From Scatomonas sp963649395 (GTDB lineage: Bacteria > Bacillota > Clostridia > Lachnospirales > Lachnospiraceae): a DNA stretch of 28,438 nucleotides. The stretch spans positions 1-28,438 of the forward strand of contig CAVJHW010000016.1 of assembly GCA_963649395.1 (NCBI GenBank). Direction: 5' to 3'. Below, piece by piece: positions 1-8,415 of this stretch. How positions within the stretch are numbered: the first letter of the stretch is position 1; every line of letters starts with the position of its first letter. The notes under the pieces were generated by a model. The model did not search any database. It was not told the origin of the DNA and worked only from the letters and a program-made list of their open reading frames with translations. Position numbers and translations under genes: made by a program.

Positions 1-707
1 GCATTCCCTGTGAGAGTGCGAGCCTTCGTCAGCACCTCAGCACCTCCGAACAGCTCCGGAATCTGGCAAAATGCCTCCTCCAGAGGGGCGGGAAGCCGCA
101 GCTTCTCAATGAGCTCCTGGGCACCGAACCGATTTTTAATAGTCAGGAGCTTGCGCAGCTGAGCCACCGTTTCTTCCTGCATCTGCGCCTCCTCCACCAG
201 GGATCGGAAGAAATCCGCCGCACCGATGCTGACCTGGAACTCCTGCAGACCAGCTCGTTTCATAATGGAGACTACCAAAGCTACCAGCTCCGCATCTGCT
301 TCCGGACTGTCATCATTGATGAGTTCCACCCCCATCTGGGTGCTCTCCTTCAGACGGCCTTGATAGCTGGAATTATTGATAAATACACTGCCCGCATAGC
401 AGAGGCGAAGGGGCATCGGTTCCTCTGCGAAATACATAGAGGCCGCCCGGGCTACCGATGGAGTAAAATCCGGCCGAAGGACCAGGGTATTTCCCTCCCG
501 ATCAAAGAATTTGTAAAGATTGCGGGAGGCGATGGTTCCCATCTCCTTTCCGAATACCTCAAAGAATTCAAAGGAAGGAGTCTCAATGGACTGATATCCG
601 TAAGAACGGAGCAATTTCTCTATCTGCCTTTGCAGATATCTCTTCTTGTCACATTCCTGTCCATAGATATCACGGACCCCTTCCGGGGTATGTATCAAAC
701 GTTTCAT
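1..707 (-). CDS. hisZ: ATP phosphoribosyltransferase regulatory subunit HisZ (3' end cut by window)
   Basis: Reading the minus strand from the ATG at 707 gives about 235 codons with no stop before the window edge. The protein begins MKRLIHTPEGVRDIYG and contains a class II aminoacyl-tRNA-synthetase-like core, including LVLRPDFTPSVAR and a later LKESTQMGVELI segment. That is the HisRS-like fold of HisZ, which has no synthetase activity and forms the regulatory part of the short-form HisG complex in the first step of histidine synthesis. A GGAGAAAAGG ribosome site precedes the start. HisRS itself is the main alternative, but the short spacing of motifs and the opening residues fit HisZ better. 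The rest of a his operon would lie beyond base 1 and cannot be seen. Confidence 0.88.
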   Translation of the reverse strand, partial: MKRLIHTPEGVRDIYGQECDKKRYLQRQIEKLLRSYGYQSIETPSFEFFEVFGKEMGTIASRNLYKFFDREGNTLVLRPDFTPSVARAASMYFAEEPMPLRLCYAGSVFINNSSYQGRLKESTQMGVELINDDSPEADAELVALVVSIMKRAGLQEFQVSIGAADFFRSLVEEAQMQEETVAQLRKLLTIKNRFGAQELIEKLRLPAPLEEAFCQIPELFGGAEVLTKARTLTGN

Positions 708-740
708 AAGCCTTTTCTCCCAACGCTTTAGTCTGCTACC

Positions 741-768
741 ATATTACCATATGAAATTATTTTGTCAA
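741..768 (-). promoter_or_regulatory. Candidate sigma-A promoter for hisZ
   Basis: On the minus strand there is a perfect -35 TTGACA (763-768), a 16-base spacer and a -10 TAATAT (741-746), about 34 bases before the hisZ start. The -35 box overlaps the recU stop codon at 765-767. The leader would be only about 30 bases, too short for a T-box or other long attenuator. No terminator is visible between recU and hisZ, so read-through is also possible. Confidence 0.6.
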
Positions 769-1304
769 TCCCTCTCCAGCAAATCTTTCTGCAAAGTCTC
801 CAGATAAGGGATCAAGAGACCCTGCTGCCGATGAATCTCATAGGCAGGATCAAGCTCCTGAAACTTGAACCGCTTCAAGCCACCTTCTGCTGCGCGCTGC
901 AGGAACTGACCTAATTCCCGATAACGCAGATAATAGAAGGTGTCACGGGAGGAAAAATACAGGAGCAGAAAGGATACCCCCCTCTGCTGTTCAAAATCTG
1001 CCATGAATCGAAGCTGATGGGGGTGCACATTGGCCAGGGGAAAGGTATCTGTCTTGCATTCCTTGGCATCGAAGCATACCGGAACCCCCTGCACACTTCC
1101 AATGTAGTCCACCGTGCTCTTCTGTTCAAAATAAGCCAAGGTGATATGGCGGTGCTCCTTATCCATCCTTACAGGGGTGATAGGAGTAGGCACCTTCTGG
1201 ATCAGGGCAAGGCCCTTTTCCCTGTAGCGCTCATTGGTACGGTTGATCAGGTCCTCCAGGGTAGATCCCCTCAGACCTCTGGAATTCCAGGTACTCAAGG
1301 GCAC
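765..1304 (-). CDS. recU: Holliday junction resolvase RecU
   Basis: This 179-residue protein matches the RecU family, the Gram-positive Holliday junction resolvase that acts with RuvAB in recombination and chromosome segregation. Visible features are the N-terminal NSRGLRGSTLEDLIN segment, STVDYIG (Asp66) and VCFDAKE (Asp79, Lys81), which correspond to the metal-binding nuclease residues of the family. The length is slightly below the usual ~200 residues because the N-terminal tail is short. The start is GTG at 1304, with GAGGGAAAGGA immediately before it. It begins 9 bases after the lepB stop, so it is probably the last gene of that run. In Bacillus recU is paired with a penicillin-binding protein gene; here it follows lepB instead. 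Confidence 0.92.
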   Translation of the reverse strand: MPLSTWNSRGLRGSTLEDLINRTNERYREKGLALIQKVPTPITPVRMDKEHRHITLAYFEQKSTVDYIGSVQGVPVCFDAKECKTDTFPLANVHPHQLRFMADFEQQRGVSFLLLYFSSRDTFYYLRYRELGQFLQRAAEGGLKRFKFQELDPAYEIHRQQGLLIPYLETLQKDLLERD

Positions 1305-1313
1305 TCCTTTCCC

Positions 1314-1874
1314 TCATTTGAGAAGACTGATCCGGTTCAGAGGCCAGTAGCGAAATACAGCCTTTCCCAGAATCTTATCTCGGGAAACATATTTATTGGT
1401 CCAATAGCGGGAATCTCTGGAATGATTCCGGTTATCTCCCAGCATAAAATAAGAATTTTCAGGAACCTGGTAGACTCCGTCCATAGTCCCCCCTCCCAGA
1501 GGGGTCTCCGGGCAGAAGCTGTCATCCAAAGGTTCAGAGGAATCGTTGATATAGACCTTGCCATCCTTGATAGTGACTGTCTCCCCCGGCAGACCAATGA
1601 TTCGTTTGATAAAGAGCTGGGATTCATCATCCGGATATTTGAAGATTACAATATCAAAGCGCTGGGGATCTCCAAACTTGTAAGCTAAGCGGTTGCCGAA
1701 GATCTGGTCTCCCACCATAATGGTATTTTGCATGGACTCCGAGGGAATTCTGGCATTGATGATAAGGAAATTCTGGATCAGAATCACCGCCACCACCACG
1801 ATTAAGATCATGCGCACATATTCCCAGACCTCCCGGCCTATGCTTTTCTTCTCTTTTTCTTCTTGTTTTTTCAT
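1314..1874 (-). CDS. lepB: Type I signal peptidase
   Basis: The 186-residue product is a single-span type I signal peptidase that cleaves Sec and Tat signal peptides on the outer face of the membrane. A charged cytoplasmic N-terminus (MKKQEEKEKK) leads into a transmembrane helix at about residues 21-39. Box B is IPSESM with the nucleophile Ser47, box D is FIKRIIGLPGE with the general base Lys90, and box E is GDNRNHSRDSR near residues 145-155. This Ser/Lys arrangement is the bacterial (P-type) form, not the ER type with His. The ATG at 1874 overlaps the stop of the upstream pseudouridine synthase by 4 bases (ATGA), implying translational coupling. Confidence 0.95.
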   Translation of the reverse strand: MKKQEEKEKKSIGREVWEYVRMILIVVVAVILIQNFLIINARIPSESMQNTIMVGDQIFGNRLAYKFGDPQRFDIVIFKYPDDESQLFIKRIIGLPGETVTIKDGKVYINDSSEPLDDSFCPETPLGGGTMDGVYQVPENSYFMLGDNRNHSRDSRYWTNKYVSRDKILGKAVFRYWPLNRISLLK

Positions 1875-2887
1875 AATAATCCTCCCAGGCTGCCTGCGCA
1901 GCTCTTATCCCGGAAATCCAATCGTTCCAAGGCATTCTTCAAATCCATAGGCAGAGGTGCCGTAAATGTTCGATCCGACAGCTTCCCCAGGAACTCTGTC
2001 CTCCCCTCCATAGGGGGAAATACCAGCTGCCAGGCATGCAAAAACTGACGTTTCACTCCCAGCTCCTGCAGACAGCGTCGGTTATAAGCAGGGTCACCAT
2101 ACTTTGGATCTCCGGCCAGGGGATGGCCTATAGAGGCCAGGTGACTCCGAATCTGGTGGGTCTTTCCTGTGATCAAGTGGACCTTCAAAAGGGTGCTGTC
2201 CCAGCCATGAGCCAGGGGCTGATAACTAGTCTCGATCAAGGAGCTCTCGGAAGAAGGCTGGGCACTGATCTGAACCCGATTGTCGGCGGAATTCCTGGTC
2301 AGATAAGCAAAGATATGTCCCTCTTCCCTCAGATTTCCCCTAACCAGGCAAAGATAATATTTTCCTAGGCTTCTGTCCTTAAGCATATGGGAAAGTTCCC
2401 GAACGGCTGCCAAAGTCTTACCAGCCAGAACAATACCACTGGTGTTGCGGTCCAGGCGGTTGCAAATTCCCGGCTGAAATACCCTTACCCCCTCATGGGA
2501 ACCGACTCCCTCCTGGTTCAGATAGGCGGTCAGATATTCCGTAAGACTCAGGTCGGAAGGGTTGGCCTTCTGAGACAACATTCCCGCAGGCTTGTTCAGC
2601 AGAATTACCTGATCATCCTCATAGAGGATATATCGGGTCTCCAATGCCGGACATGTCGGCTGGGATACCTTCGAAAATTTTGAAAATGTTTCATCAGAAA
2701 AATACATTTTCACCTGATCCCCCTCAGACAAGAGGTCTCTGCCTTGGGCCTTGTGATCATTTAATACAATATTCTTCTTCCGCAGCATTTTATAAAGGAA
2801 GCCCTGTCCTGCCCCCGGCAGGCAGCGGGATAGGAACTTGTCCAGGCGCTGACCGGCTTCTGTCTGTCTGATGATGAATTCCTTCAT
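1871..2887 (-). CDS. RluD/RluC-family pseudouridine synthase
   Basis: The 338-residue protein has an N-terminal S4 RNA-binding domain (about residues 12-60) followed by a pseudouridine synthase domain. The catalytic motif is NRLDRNTSG with Asp146, and ILLNKPAGMLS near residue 96 and TGKTHQIRSHLASIGHPLAGD later are family signatures. Such enzymes isomerise uridines in 23S rRNA or other RNAs; the exact target cannot be read from sequence. The residue before RLD is Asn, where many RluA-family members have His. It overlaps lepB by 4 bases and follows the unknown membrane-protein gene by about 20 bases. The ATG start is preceded by GAAGGAAAGCAGGT. Confidence 0.92.
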   Translation of the reverse strand: MKEFIIRQTEAGQRLDKFLSRCLPGAGQGFLYKMLRKKNIVLNDHKAQGRDLLSEGDQVKMYFSDETFSKFSKVSQPTCPALETRYILYEDDQVILLNKPAGMLSQKANPSDLSLTEYLTAYLNQEGVGSHEGVRVFQPGICNRLDRNTSGIVLAGKTLAAVRELSHMLKDRSLGKYYLCLVRGNLREEGHIFAYLTRNSADNRVQISAQPSSESSLIETSYQPLAHGWDSTLLKVHLITGKTHQIRSHLASIGHPLAGDPKYGDPAYNRRCLQELGVKRQFLHAWQLVFPPMEGRTEFLGKLSDRTFTAPLPMDLKNALERLDFRDKSCAGSLGGLL

Positions 2888-2908
2888 ACCTGCTTTCCTT
2901 CTTTTGTC

Positions 2909-3484
2909 CTAGAGAGAAATGGCCAAAAGGACATCCCGCATGGCTTCTTCTGTCCCTCTCTCCTCCCTCTGCCTCTTCTCCCAGGTATCCAGCCTTTCCA
3001 GAAAGGCCTTCTTGCGGCTCGCATCCAGGATCTTAACGGTAACCTTATAATTCTCCACTCGCAAGGTTCTGCAGATATGATCTTCCATGGCGGTCAGAAC
3101 CTTCTGGTCGGTCTCCCGGTCTGTATAAGCAAGAATGGATTCCCCCTGAAGGGCTGCCGCATCCAGAAAAAGATTCTTCTCCTGGGTCGTGAGACAGAGC
3201 TCATAGGCCATGGTAAGCTGACCGGCATGGGCACAAATCTCCTGATAGAGTTCCCGGCGCATAGGTTTTTGCATCCACATCATGATCATCCCCACCGCAG
3301 ACATGCAAGCCGGGATACACCCTACCATGGCAATCACAGTATAGATATTTTTGCGATCCCCATGATTCAATACCAGTCCCACCACCAAAAGTGCCAGGGG
3401 AAGCAAAAAGAAAGCCAGGGTTCTCAGCAGACGTACCAGCTTCTGTCTCTTAATATATCCAAAATCTCCCTTATTTATCTTCAT
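2909..3484 (-). CDS. Conserved two-TM protein of unknown function
   Basis: I do not recognise a characterised function. From the ATG at 3484 (preceded by GGAAAGGAAG) the product is 191 residues; a longer in-frame start at 3571 would run deep into the ygiQ-like gene and is unlikely. A basic N-terminus (MKINKGDFGYIKRQK) is followed by two hydrophobic helices near residues 22-38 and 46-66. A soluble domain of about 125 residues follows, rich in charged helices and ending in MRDVLLAISL. The topology suggests a hairpin membrane anchor with a cytoplasmic C-terminal domain. I recall similar proteins beside the same neighbours in other Lachnospiraceae, but that is memory, not a search. The start overlaps the upstream gene by 14 bases, so it belongs to the same operon. 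Confidence 0.75.
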   Translation of the reverse strand: MKINKGDFGYIKRQKLVRLLRTLAFFLLPLALLVVGLVLNHGDRKNIYTVIAMVGCIPACMSAVGMIMMWMQKPMRRELYQEICAHAGQLTMAYELCLTTQEKNLFLDAAALQGESILAYTDRETDQKVLTAMEDHICRTLRVENYKVTVKILDASRKKAFLERLDTWEKRQREERGTEEAMRDVLLAISL

Positions 3485-5333
3485 GCCGTCTTCCTTTCCG
3501 AGTAAGGTCAGCAACCCTTTGCTTGCCCTGCCTCTTAGGGCGCTGAGGGCGAAGCAGACACTTAGGCCCATAACCTATCAAGTCTTTTCTCCCGCAGGCC
3601 AGAAGAGCCTCCCTGACCAATTCGTAGTTCTGAGGCAGGCGATACTGGATCAAAGCCCGCTGCATGGCCTTTTCATGGGTCCCCCGGGGAATATGAAGCT
3701 TTTGCCCCGTGAAGGGATTCTTGCCTGTATAATACATACAGGTAGATACCGTTGAGGGGGTGGGATAGAAGTCCTGGGCCTGCTCCGGCAGAAAACCCAT
3801 GTCCCGAATATACTCCGCCAACTGAATCGCATCCTCTAAGCCGGAGCCGGGATGGGAGGACATAAAATAGGGGAGAATATATTGCCGTAGACCTGTCCGT
3901 CGATTATAATCCTCGAATTGCTTCACAAAGCTTTGATAAACCCGGTGAGGAGGCTTTCCCATACAGGCCAGCACAGGATCGGACACATGCTCCGGTGCCA
4001 CCCGCAGCTGGCCGCTGATATGATGTGCCACCAGCTCCTTCAGGAAAGCGTCACTTTTGTCTGCCAGGACATAGTCGAAGCGGATACCGGACCGGATAAA
4101 TACTTTTTTGACCCCAGGGAGCTCTCGCAGAGCCTGGAGAATGCGAATGTACTTCCGGTGGTCTGCCTTCAGATTGGGGCAGGGTCTGGGAAATAGACAT
4201 TGCCGGTGGCGACAGACTCCCTTTTCCACCTGTTTTTCACAGGCCGGACCCGTAAAATCCGCTGTAGGACCTCCGATATCATGGATGTAACCCTTGAAAT
4301 CCCTGTCCTTGGTGATCACTCTGGCTTCTCTGACTAGGGATTCCTGGCTACGAGCCTGAACTACCCGTCCCTCATGAAAAGCCAAAGCGCAGAAATTGCA
4401 GCTGCCGAAGCAGCCCCGATTGCCGGTCAGAGAGAATTTAATCTCCGACAGAGCCGGAACTCCCCCCTCCTTATCGTAGGAGGGATGCCAAGTTCTCATA
4501 TAGGGCAGCTCATAGATATCATCCATTTCCTGCTCTGTCAAGGGCAGGGCAGGAGGATTCTGTACCACATAACCCCGATTGCCATAATCCTCTACCAGGG
4601 TTTTGCCGGTGATGGCATCGGTATTTTCATATTGAGTCCGGAAGCTTCGTCCATAAGCCTCCTTATCTGTGGAAACCTGGCTGTAGGTAGGCAAAACCAC
4701 TGCATCCTCCGGCACTAGCGACAGGCGGGAAGTATGATAAACGGTTCCCCTGATATAGGTGAGATCACGGACATCCAAACCGCTGTCCAAGGCTTCTGCA
4801 ATCTCAACAATGGAATGTTCCCCCATGCCATAGGAGATCAGATCCCCTCCGGAATCCAGAAGGATGGAGCGGCGGACGCTGTCTGACCAATAATCATAAT
4901 GAGCCAGACGGCGAAGACTGGCCTCGATTCCTCCCAGAATAATGGGGGTATGCTTATAAGTTCTCCGAATCAGATTGCCATAGACAACAACCGCCCGATC
5001 CGGACGAAGTCCCATCCTGCCTCCGGGAGAATAGGCATCGGTCTTTCGCTTTTTTTTGGCCACCGTATAATGATTCACCATAGAATCCATATTGCCGGAA
5101 GAAACCAAAAAAGCCAGACGGGGTTCTCCAAAAAGAGATATGCTGTCATCTCTTTTCCAATCCGGCTGGGCGATGATTCCCACGGAAAATCCGCGCGATT
5201 GCAGCACCCGGCTGATAATGGCCGGGCCAAAGGAGGAATGATCTACATAAGCATCTCCAATCACATAGACAAAATCAAATTGCCTGATATGATTTTCCTT
5301 CATTTCTTCTCGGGTTAAGGGTAAAAATGGCAT
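3471..5333 (-). CDS. YgiQ family radical SAM protein (UPF0313)
   Basis: The product (620 residues from the ATG at 5333) carries the radical SAM cysteine motif in NRGCFGSCNFC, with Cys308, Cys312 and Cys315 binding the [4Fe-4S] cluster. The N-terminal region (DFVYVIGDAYVDHSSFG) and IILGGIEASLRRLAHYDYW are hallmarks of the YgiQ family and resemble a cobalamin-binding-type Rossmann fold, though the family's reaction is not established. A basic tail (RPQRPKRQGKQR) ends the protein. An in-frame GTG at 5351 would add six residues. I chose 5333 because GGAAAAGAG sits 7 bases before it and the upstream gene then ends 4 bases away. It lies among RNA-modifying enzymes, which hints at but does not prove an RNA target. 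Confidence 0.92.
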   Translation of the reverse strand: MPFLPLTREEMKENHIRQFDFVYVIGDAYVDHSSFGPAIISRVLQSRGFSVGIIAQPDWKRDDSISLFGEPRLAFLVSSGNMDSMVNHYTVAKKKRKTDAYSPGGRMGLRPDRAVVVYGNLIRRTYKHTPIILGGIEASLRRLAHYDYWSDSVRRSILLDSGGDLISYGMGEHSIVEIAEALDSGLDVRDLTYIRGTVYHTSRLSLVPEDAVVLPTYSQVSTDKEAYGRSFRTQYENTDAITGKTLVEDYGNRGYVVQNPPALPLTEQEMDDIYELPYMRTWHPSYDKEGGVPALSEIKFSLTGNRGCFGSCNFCALAFHEGRVVQARSQESLVREARVITKDRDFKGYIHDIGGPTADFTGPACEKQVEKGVCRHRQCLFPRPCPNLKADHRKYIRILQALRELPGVKKVFIRSGIRFDYVLADKSDAFLKELVAHHISGQLRVAPEHVSDPVLACMGKPPHRVYQSFVKQFEDYNRRTGLRQYILPYFMSSHPGSGLEDAIQLAEYIRDMGFLPEQAQDFYPTPSTVSTCMYYTGKNPFTGQKLHIPRGTHEKAMQRALIQYRLPQNYELVREALLACGRKDLIGYGPKCLLRPQRPKRQGKQRVADLTRKGRRHEDK

Positions 5334-5337
5334 ACAA

Positions 5338-6072
5338 TCACTCTTTTCCACATTGCTTCAGCCTTTGTATCTCCTCCGGAAGGAGTCTGCGGCATTGCCC
5401 CTTCTCCAGGCTTTCATCCAAAAGGAGGGAGCCCATGGACAGGCGCTTCAGGTAGGTAACCTGCTTTCCCACTGCCTCCACCATTCGCTTGACCTGGTGA
5501 TAGCGACCCTCTGTCAGGGTAATGCGAACCCGGCTGGTCTGACTGATGGGATCAACCTCTATCATCTCCAATTCCGCCGGAAGGGTAGGCTTGGGATCCC
5601 CGATATCCATCCCCCTTTGGAAGCAGTCCCTATCCTCCTGGGTCATCACCATGTCCACCTTCGCCTCATAGACCTTGGCCACATGGTGGCGGGGGGACAG
5701 GAGCATATGGGCCAAAGCACCGTCGTTGGTGATGAGAAGAAGCCCCTCCGTATCCTTGTCCAGGCGGCCTACCGGGAATAGATCCCTTCTGCGTACCGAA
5801 GGAAGCAGGTCCATCACGGTTTGCTCCCGGGGATCCTCCCTTGCGGTGATACAACCGGCGGGCTTATGGAGCATATAATATTCCATCTCCTGATACAGAA
5901 CCTCCTGGCCTTGGCAGATCACGGAATCCCTTCCCGGAAGTACCTTCTGCTCCGCCCGCTTCACCACCTGGCCGTTTACCTGAACCTGTCCCCCGGCGAT
6001 CAACTGCTTGAGTCGGGATCGAGTTTCCACATTCATATCTGACAAATACTTATCTAAACGTAAGGCTTTCAA
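5338..6072 (-). CDS. RsuA/RluB/E/F-family pseudouridine synthase
   Basis: This 244-residue protein has an S4 domain at residues 1-45 (LRLDKYLSDMNVETRSRLKQ) and a catalytic domain with VGRLDKDTEGLLLITNDG, where Asp105 is the nucleophile. YYMLHKPAGCITA near residue 65 and GRYHQVKRMVEAVGKQV in the C-terminal part are standard for the family. RsuA-type specificity (U516 of 16S rRNA) is the likeliest because of the compact length and the KVYEAKVD segment, but RluB-type is possible. The start is a TTG at 6072 with AGAGGAG seven bases upstream; no better ATG exists. It sits 39 bases after the methyltransferase gene and 4 bases before the YgiQ gene. Confidence 0.92.
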   Translation of the reverse strand: MKALRLDKYLSDMNVETRSRLKQLIAGGQVQVNGQVVKRAEQKVLPGRDSVICQGQEVLYQEMEYYMLHKPAGCITAREDPREQTVMDLLPSVRRRDLFPVGRLDKDTEGLLLITNDGALAHMLLSPRHHVAKVYEAKVDMVMTQEDRDCFQRGMDIGDPKPTLPAELEMIEVDPISQTSRVRITLTEGRYHQVKRMVEAVGKQVTYLKRLSMGSLLLDESLEKGQCRRLLPEEIQRLKQCGKE

Positions 6073-6111
6073 ACTTTTCTCCTCTGCACAATACAGTCGG
6101 TTAGAGCGGAG

Positions 6112-7563
6112 TTATTGCCAGCGCCAACCGGCGCAATACTTGTTTTTCAAGGTGGAACTGGCCACCTTCGCCCAACCCAGGGGATAACCATCGGTACAGA
6201 CCAGGCGCCAAAGGGACCCCTCTGGATCGGATCCACAGACTGGCAGATCCGCCGGGAGGCTTTCCCCCTTGAGATACTTTACCGTCAAGGGATCTTTCGC
6301 ATCCAGATTCACAACAGCATCAAATTCCTCTCCTCTGAAAGCCATAGCCAGAGCCTGAGAGGGCTCAAAACGCTGGTGGGCAAAGCTGCCCATCAAAAGT
6401 CCGGTTCTCAGGTAACGAAGACCCGGTCTGACCGTCAGCTCCGGACCATAATAATAGAGTCGTTCTCTCTCCAGACGGAACTCTCCCTCGGTAAAATCCA
6501 ATCTTACCTGTCGGAGAAAACATTGCATCTCCTCCGGCAGCCGGGAGACAGATACCAAACCTGCCCTCGGATCCCTCTCTTCCTGCCCTTTGAAAGTCCC
6601 CTTGCTCCCCCTTCGAGATCCATAATAAGACAGAATCTCCCCGGACAAGGCATCCGTGGATAAAGCTGCCCCCGAAGCCTCCTTTTCCAGCAAGACCAGG
6701 AAATGGCCTTCTCCCTGCACCTTATGAGGAAAGATTCTCACTGCCTCCTTCAATCCGCAAAAGCCGGGGCTAAATCCCCGGTAAGTGTCTACCGGAAGAG
6801 GATGCAGATCAGAATGGGCTTTCAAAAGCTCCAAAACATTCTCCTCATTTTCTTTGGGAGAAAAGGTGCAGGTGGAATACAGGAGCTGGCCGCCGGGACG
6901 CAGCATACGAAAACCGTATTCCAGAAGCTCCTGCTGGACTTTCACATAAGAGTCCGGAGGCGCACTCTCCCAATGGGTCACCATCTTGCTGTCCCGCCGG
7001 AACATTCCCTCCCCGGAGCAGGGAGCATCAATCAGGATTTTGTCGAAGAAGTCCGGATAGACCTGAGCCAAACGCCTGGGGTTCTCAGCTGTTACCAAAA
7101 GATTGGGGATTCCGGCCAATTCCAGGTTCTTCAGTAGCCCTTGCGCCCGAGAAGGGCTGATATCATTGGCCAGGAGAAAGCCCTGCCCCTTCAGTCTTGC
7201 GCCCAGCTCCGTAGCCTTGCCTCCTGGAGCTGCGCATAGATCCAGCACCCGGTCTCCCGGCCGGATGGGAAGCCGACTGGCCGGTGTCATGGCACTGGGC
7301 TCCTGCAGATAATAAAGTCCGGCATAATAATAAGGATGACGGGCCGGAAAGCTGTCACCCTCATAATAGAAACCATTTTCCACCCAGGGAATCCTCCGAA
7401 GAGAAAAAGGGCTAAGCCTCTCAAATTCTTCCGGGGAAATCTTGGCGGTATTGACTCGCAGGCCATGAAAGGAGGGGCTGTGGAAGCTATCCAGATATGC
7501 CTGATACTCCTCTCCCAGCAATCCCCGCATAGCTGTGCAATAGGTCTCCGGCAGCCTGATCAA
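6112..7563 (-). CDS. RsmF/RsmB-like RNA m5C methyltransferase (NOL1/NOP2/Sun family)
   Basis: The 483-residue product is a SAM-dependent RNA cytosine-5 methyltransferase. The SAM-binding motif is DLCAAPGGK (108-116). The two catalytic cysteines lie in DAPCSGEGMF (Cys182, product release) and STCTF (Cys232, nucleophile). The region after residue 290 is a separate C-terminal module of the kind seen in RsmF/YebU, with LLMGSFAHQRFEPSQALA and GYPLGWAKV near the end, probably a PUA-like RNA-binding part. The position methylated is unknown, though 16S rRNA is likely. The start is TTG at 7563, with GAGGAG eight bases before it. Its first bases overlap the TGA of the alarmone synthetase gene (TTGA), so translation is coupled. 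Confidence 0.92.
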   Translation of the reverse strand: MIRLPETYCTAMRGLLGEEYQAYLDSFHSPSFHGLRVNTAKISPEEFERLSPFSLRRIPWVENGFYYEGDSFPARHPYYYAGLYYLQEPSAMTPASRLPIRPGDRVLDLCAAPGGKATELGARLKGQGFLLANDISPSRAQGLLKNLELAGIPNLLVTAENPRRLAQVYPDFFDKILIDAPCSGEGMFRRDSKMVTHWESAPPDSYVKVQQELLEYGFRMLRPGGQLLYSTCTFSPKENEENVLELLKAHSDLHPLPVDTYRGFSPGFCGLKEAVRIFPHKVQGEGHFLVLLEKEASGAALSTDALSGEILSYYGSRRGSKGTFKGQEERDPRAGLVSVSRLPEEMQCFLRQVRLDFTEGEFRLERERLYYYGPELTVRPGLRYLRTGLLMGSFAHQRFEPSQALAMAFRGEEFDAVVNLDAKDPLTVKYLKGESLPADLPVCGSDPEGSLWRLVCTDGYPLGWAKVASSTLKNKYCAGWRWQ

Positions 7564-8381
7564 TGTCCCATCTCCTCTTCATTCACACTTTGGGCTCGAT
7601 AGCCTTCTGCGATAATATCCAGCTGTTGATGAAAACGCCGCAACTCATCCAGGTCATTCTTCTGGTAAATGCGATAGAATTCATCCTGTATCTTCTCCAC
7701 CTCCCGCTTGTTGGCGATCCGGTAAAGGTTCTCAATGGTATTCAAAACATCCGATACCAGGCGATGCTGGTATTGGGAGGAAATCTGAGCATCCATAATC
7801 TCACTGCGAACCGTAGACATCTCATTATCCAGAGAAATGATGGCATCCGCCGCATTGCTCAGCCTGGTACGAATGTGATCCGGCATATTATACTTGTATT
7901 TGTATTGCAACGAGTGTTCCACCGTAGCCCAGAAGTCCATAGCCATGGTACGAACCTGAATCTCCACCTGAAGCTCCTTGGGGCCGTCAATGGTTTGTAC
8001 GGTATAGAGAACAATCAGGTGATAGCTGCGATAACCGCTCTGTTTTTGATTCTTGATATAATCCTTGGTATATTGAATCCGGATATCCGACCTCTCCCGG
8101 ATCAGCTGAGCAACCTTTTCAATATCCTCCACGAACTGACAGATAATTCGAACACCGGCGATATCCTCCACCTGTTCCTCCATCCGGTCAATAGGGATTT
8201 CCTTTTTTTGCATTTTCTCCAGAATACTGGAAATAGCTTTCACCCTGCCGGAGACCTGTTCGATGGGACAGTAGGCCCCCCGCTCCTTGTACTCCTTCTT
8301 CATATGGTTGAATTTTAAGACCAGTTCCTGCACAGCAAGCTCATAAGGACTTAAAATCTTATGCCATAACAAAATATCCAT
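7560..8381 (-). CDS. Small alarmone synthetase, GTP pyrophosphokinase (RelQ/YjbM-type)
   Basis: The 273-residue protein contains only the RelA/SpoT synthetase domain, with no HD hydrolase, TGS or ACT domain. It would transfer pyrophosphate from ATP to GDP or GTP to make (p)ppGpp. Motifs include GRVKAISSILEKM (residues 45-57), EDIAGVRIICQF (72-83), SGYRSYH (115-121) and VEIQVRT (139-145, Glu140 catalytic). A helical C-terminal tail of about 80 residues makes it longer than the ~210-residue RelQ, which may serve tetramer formation. It follows pepD by 34 bases and overlaps the methyltransferase start, so it is encoded inside an RNA-modification operon. Confidence 0.93.
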   Translation of the reverse strand: MDILLWHKILSPYELAVQELVLKFNHMKKEYKERGAYCPIEQVSGRVKAISSILEKMQKKEIPIDRMEEQVEDIAGVRIICQFVEDIEKVAQLIRERSDIRIQYTKDYIKNQKQSGYRSYHLIVLYTVQTIDGPKELQVEIQVRTMAMDFWATVEHSLQYKYKYNMPDHIRTRLSNAADAIISLDNEMSTVRSEIMDAQISSQYQHRLVSDVLNTIENLYRIANKREVEKIQDEFYRIYQKNDLDELRRFHQQLDIIAEGYRAQSVNEEEMGH

Positions 8382-8415
8382 AGTGCTAACTCATTCTTCC
8401 TATTTGGGTCCATTC

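Noticed and set aside
2456..2463. Loss of the usual His before RLD in the RluD-type enzyme as a sign of inactivation
   Set aside because: The catalytic Asp and the rest of the motif are intact, and I recall an Asn at this place in related clostridial proteins.
7563..8318. A 251-codon plus-strand frame opposite the alarmone synthetase gene
   Set aside because: It is antisense to a gene with all RelA-family motifs; its protein is a low-quality mirror sequence with no recognisable domain and no ribosome site.
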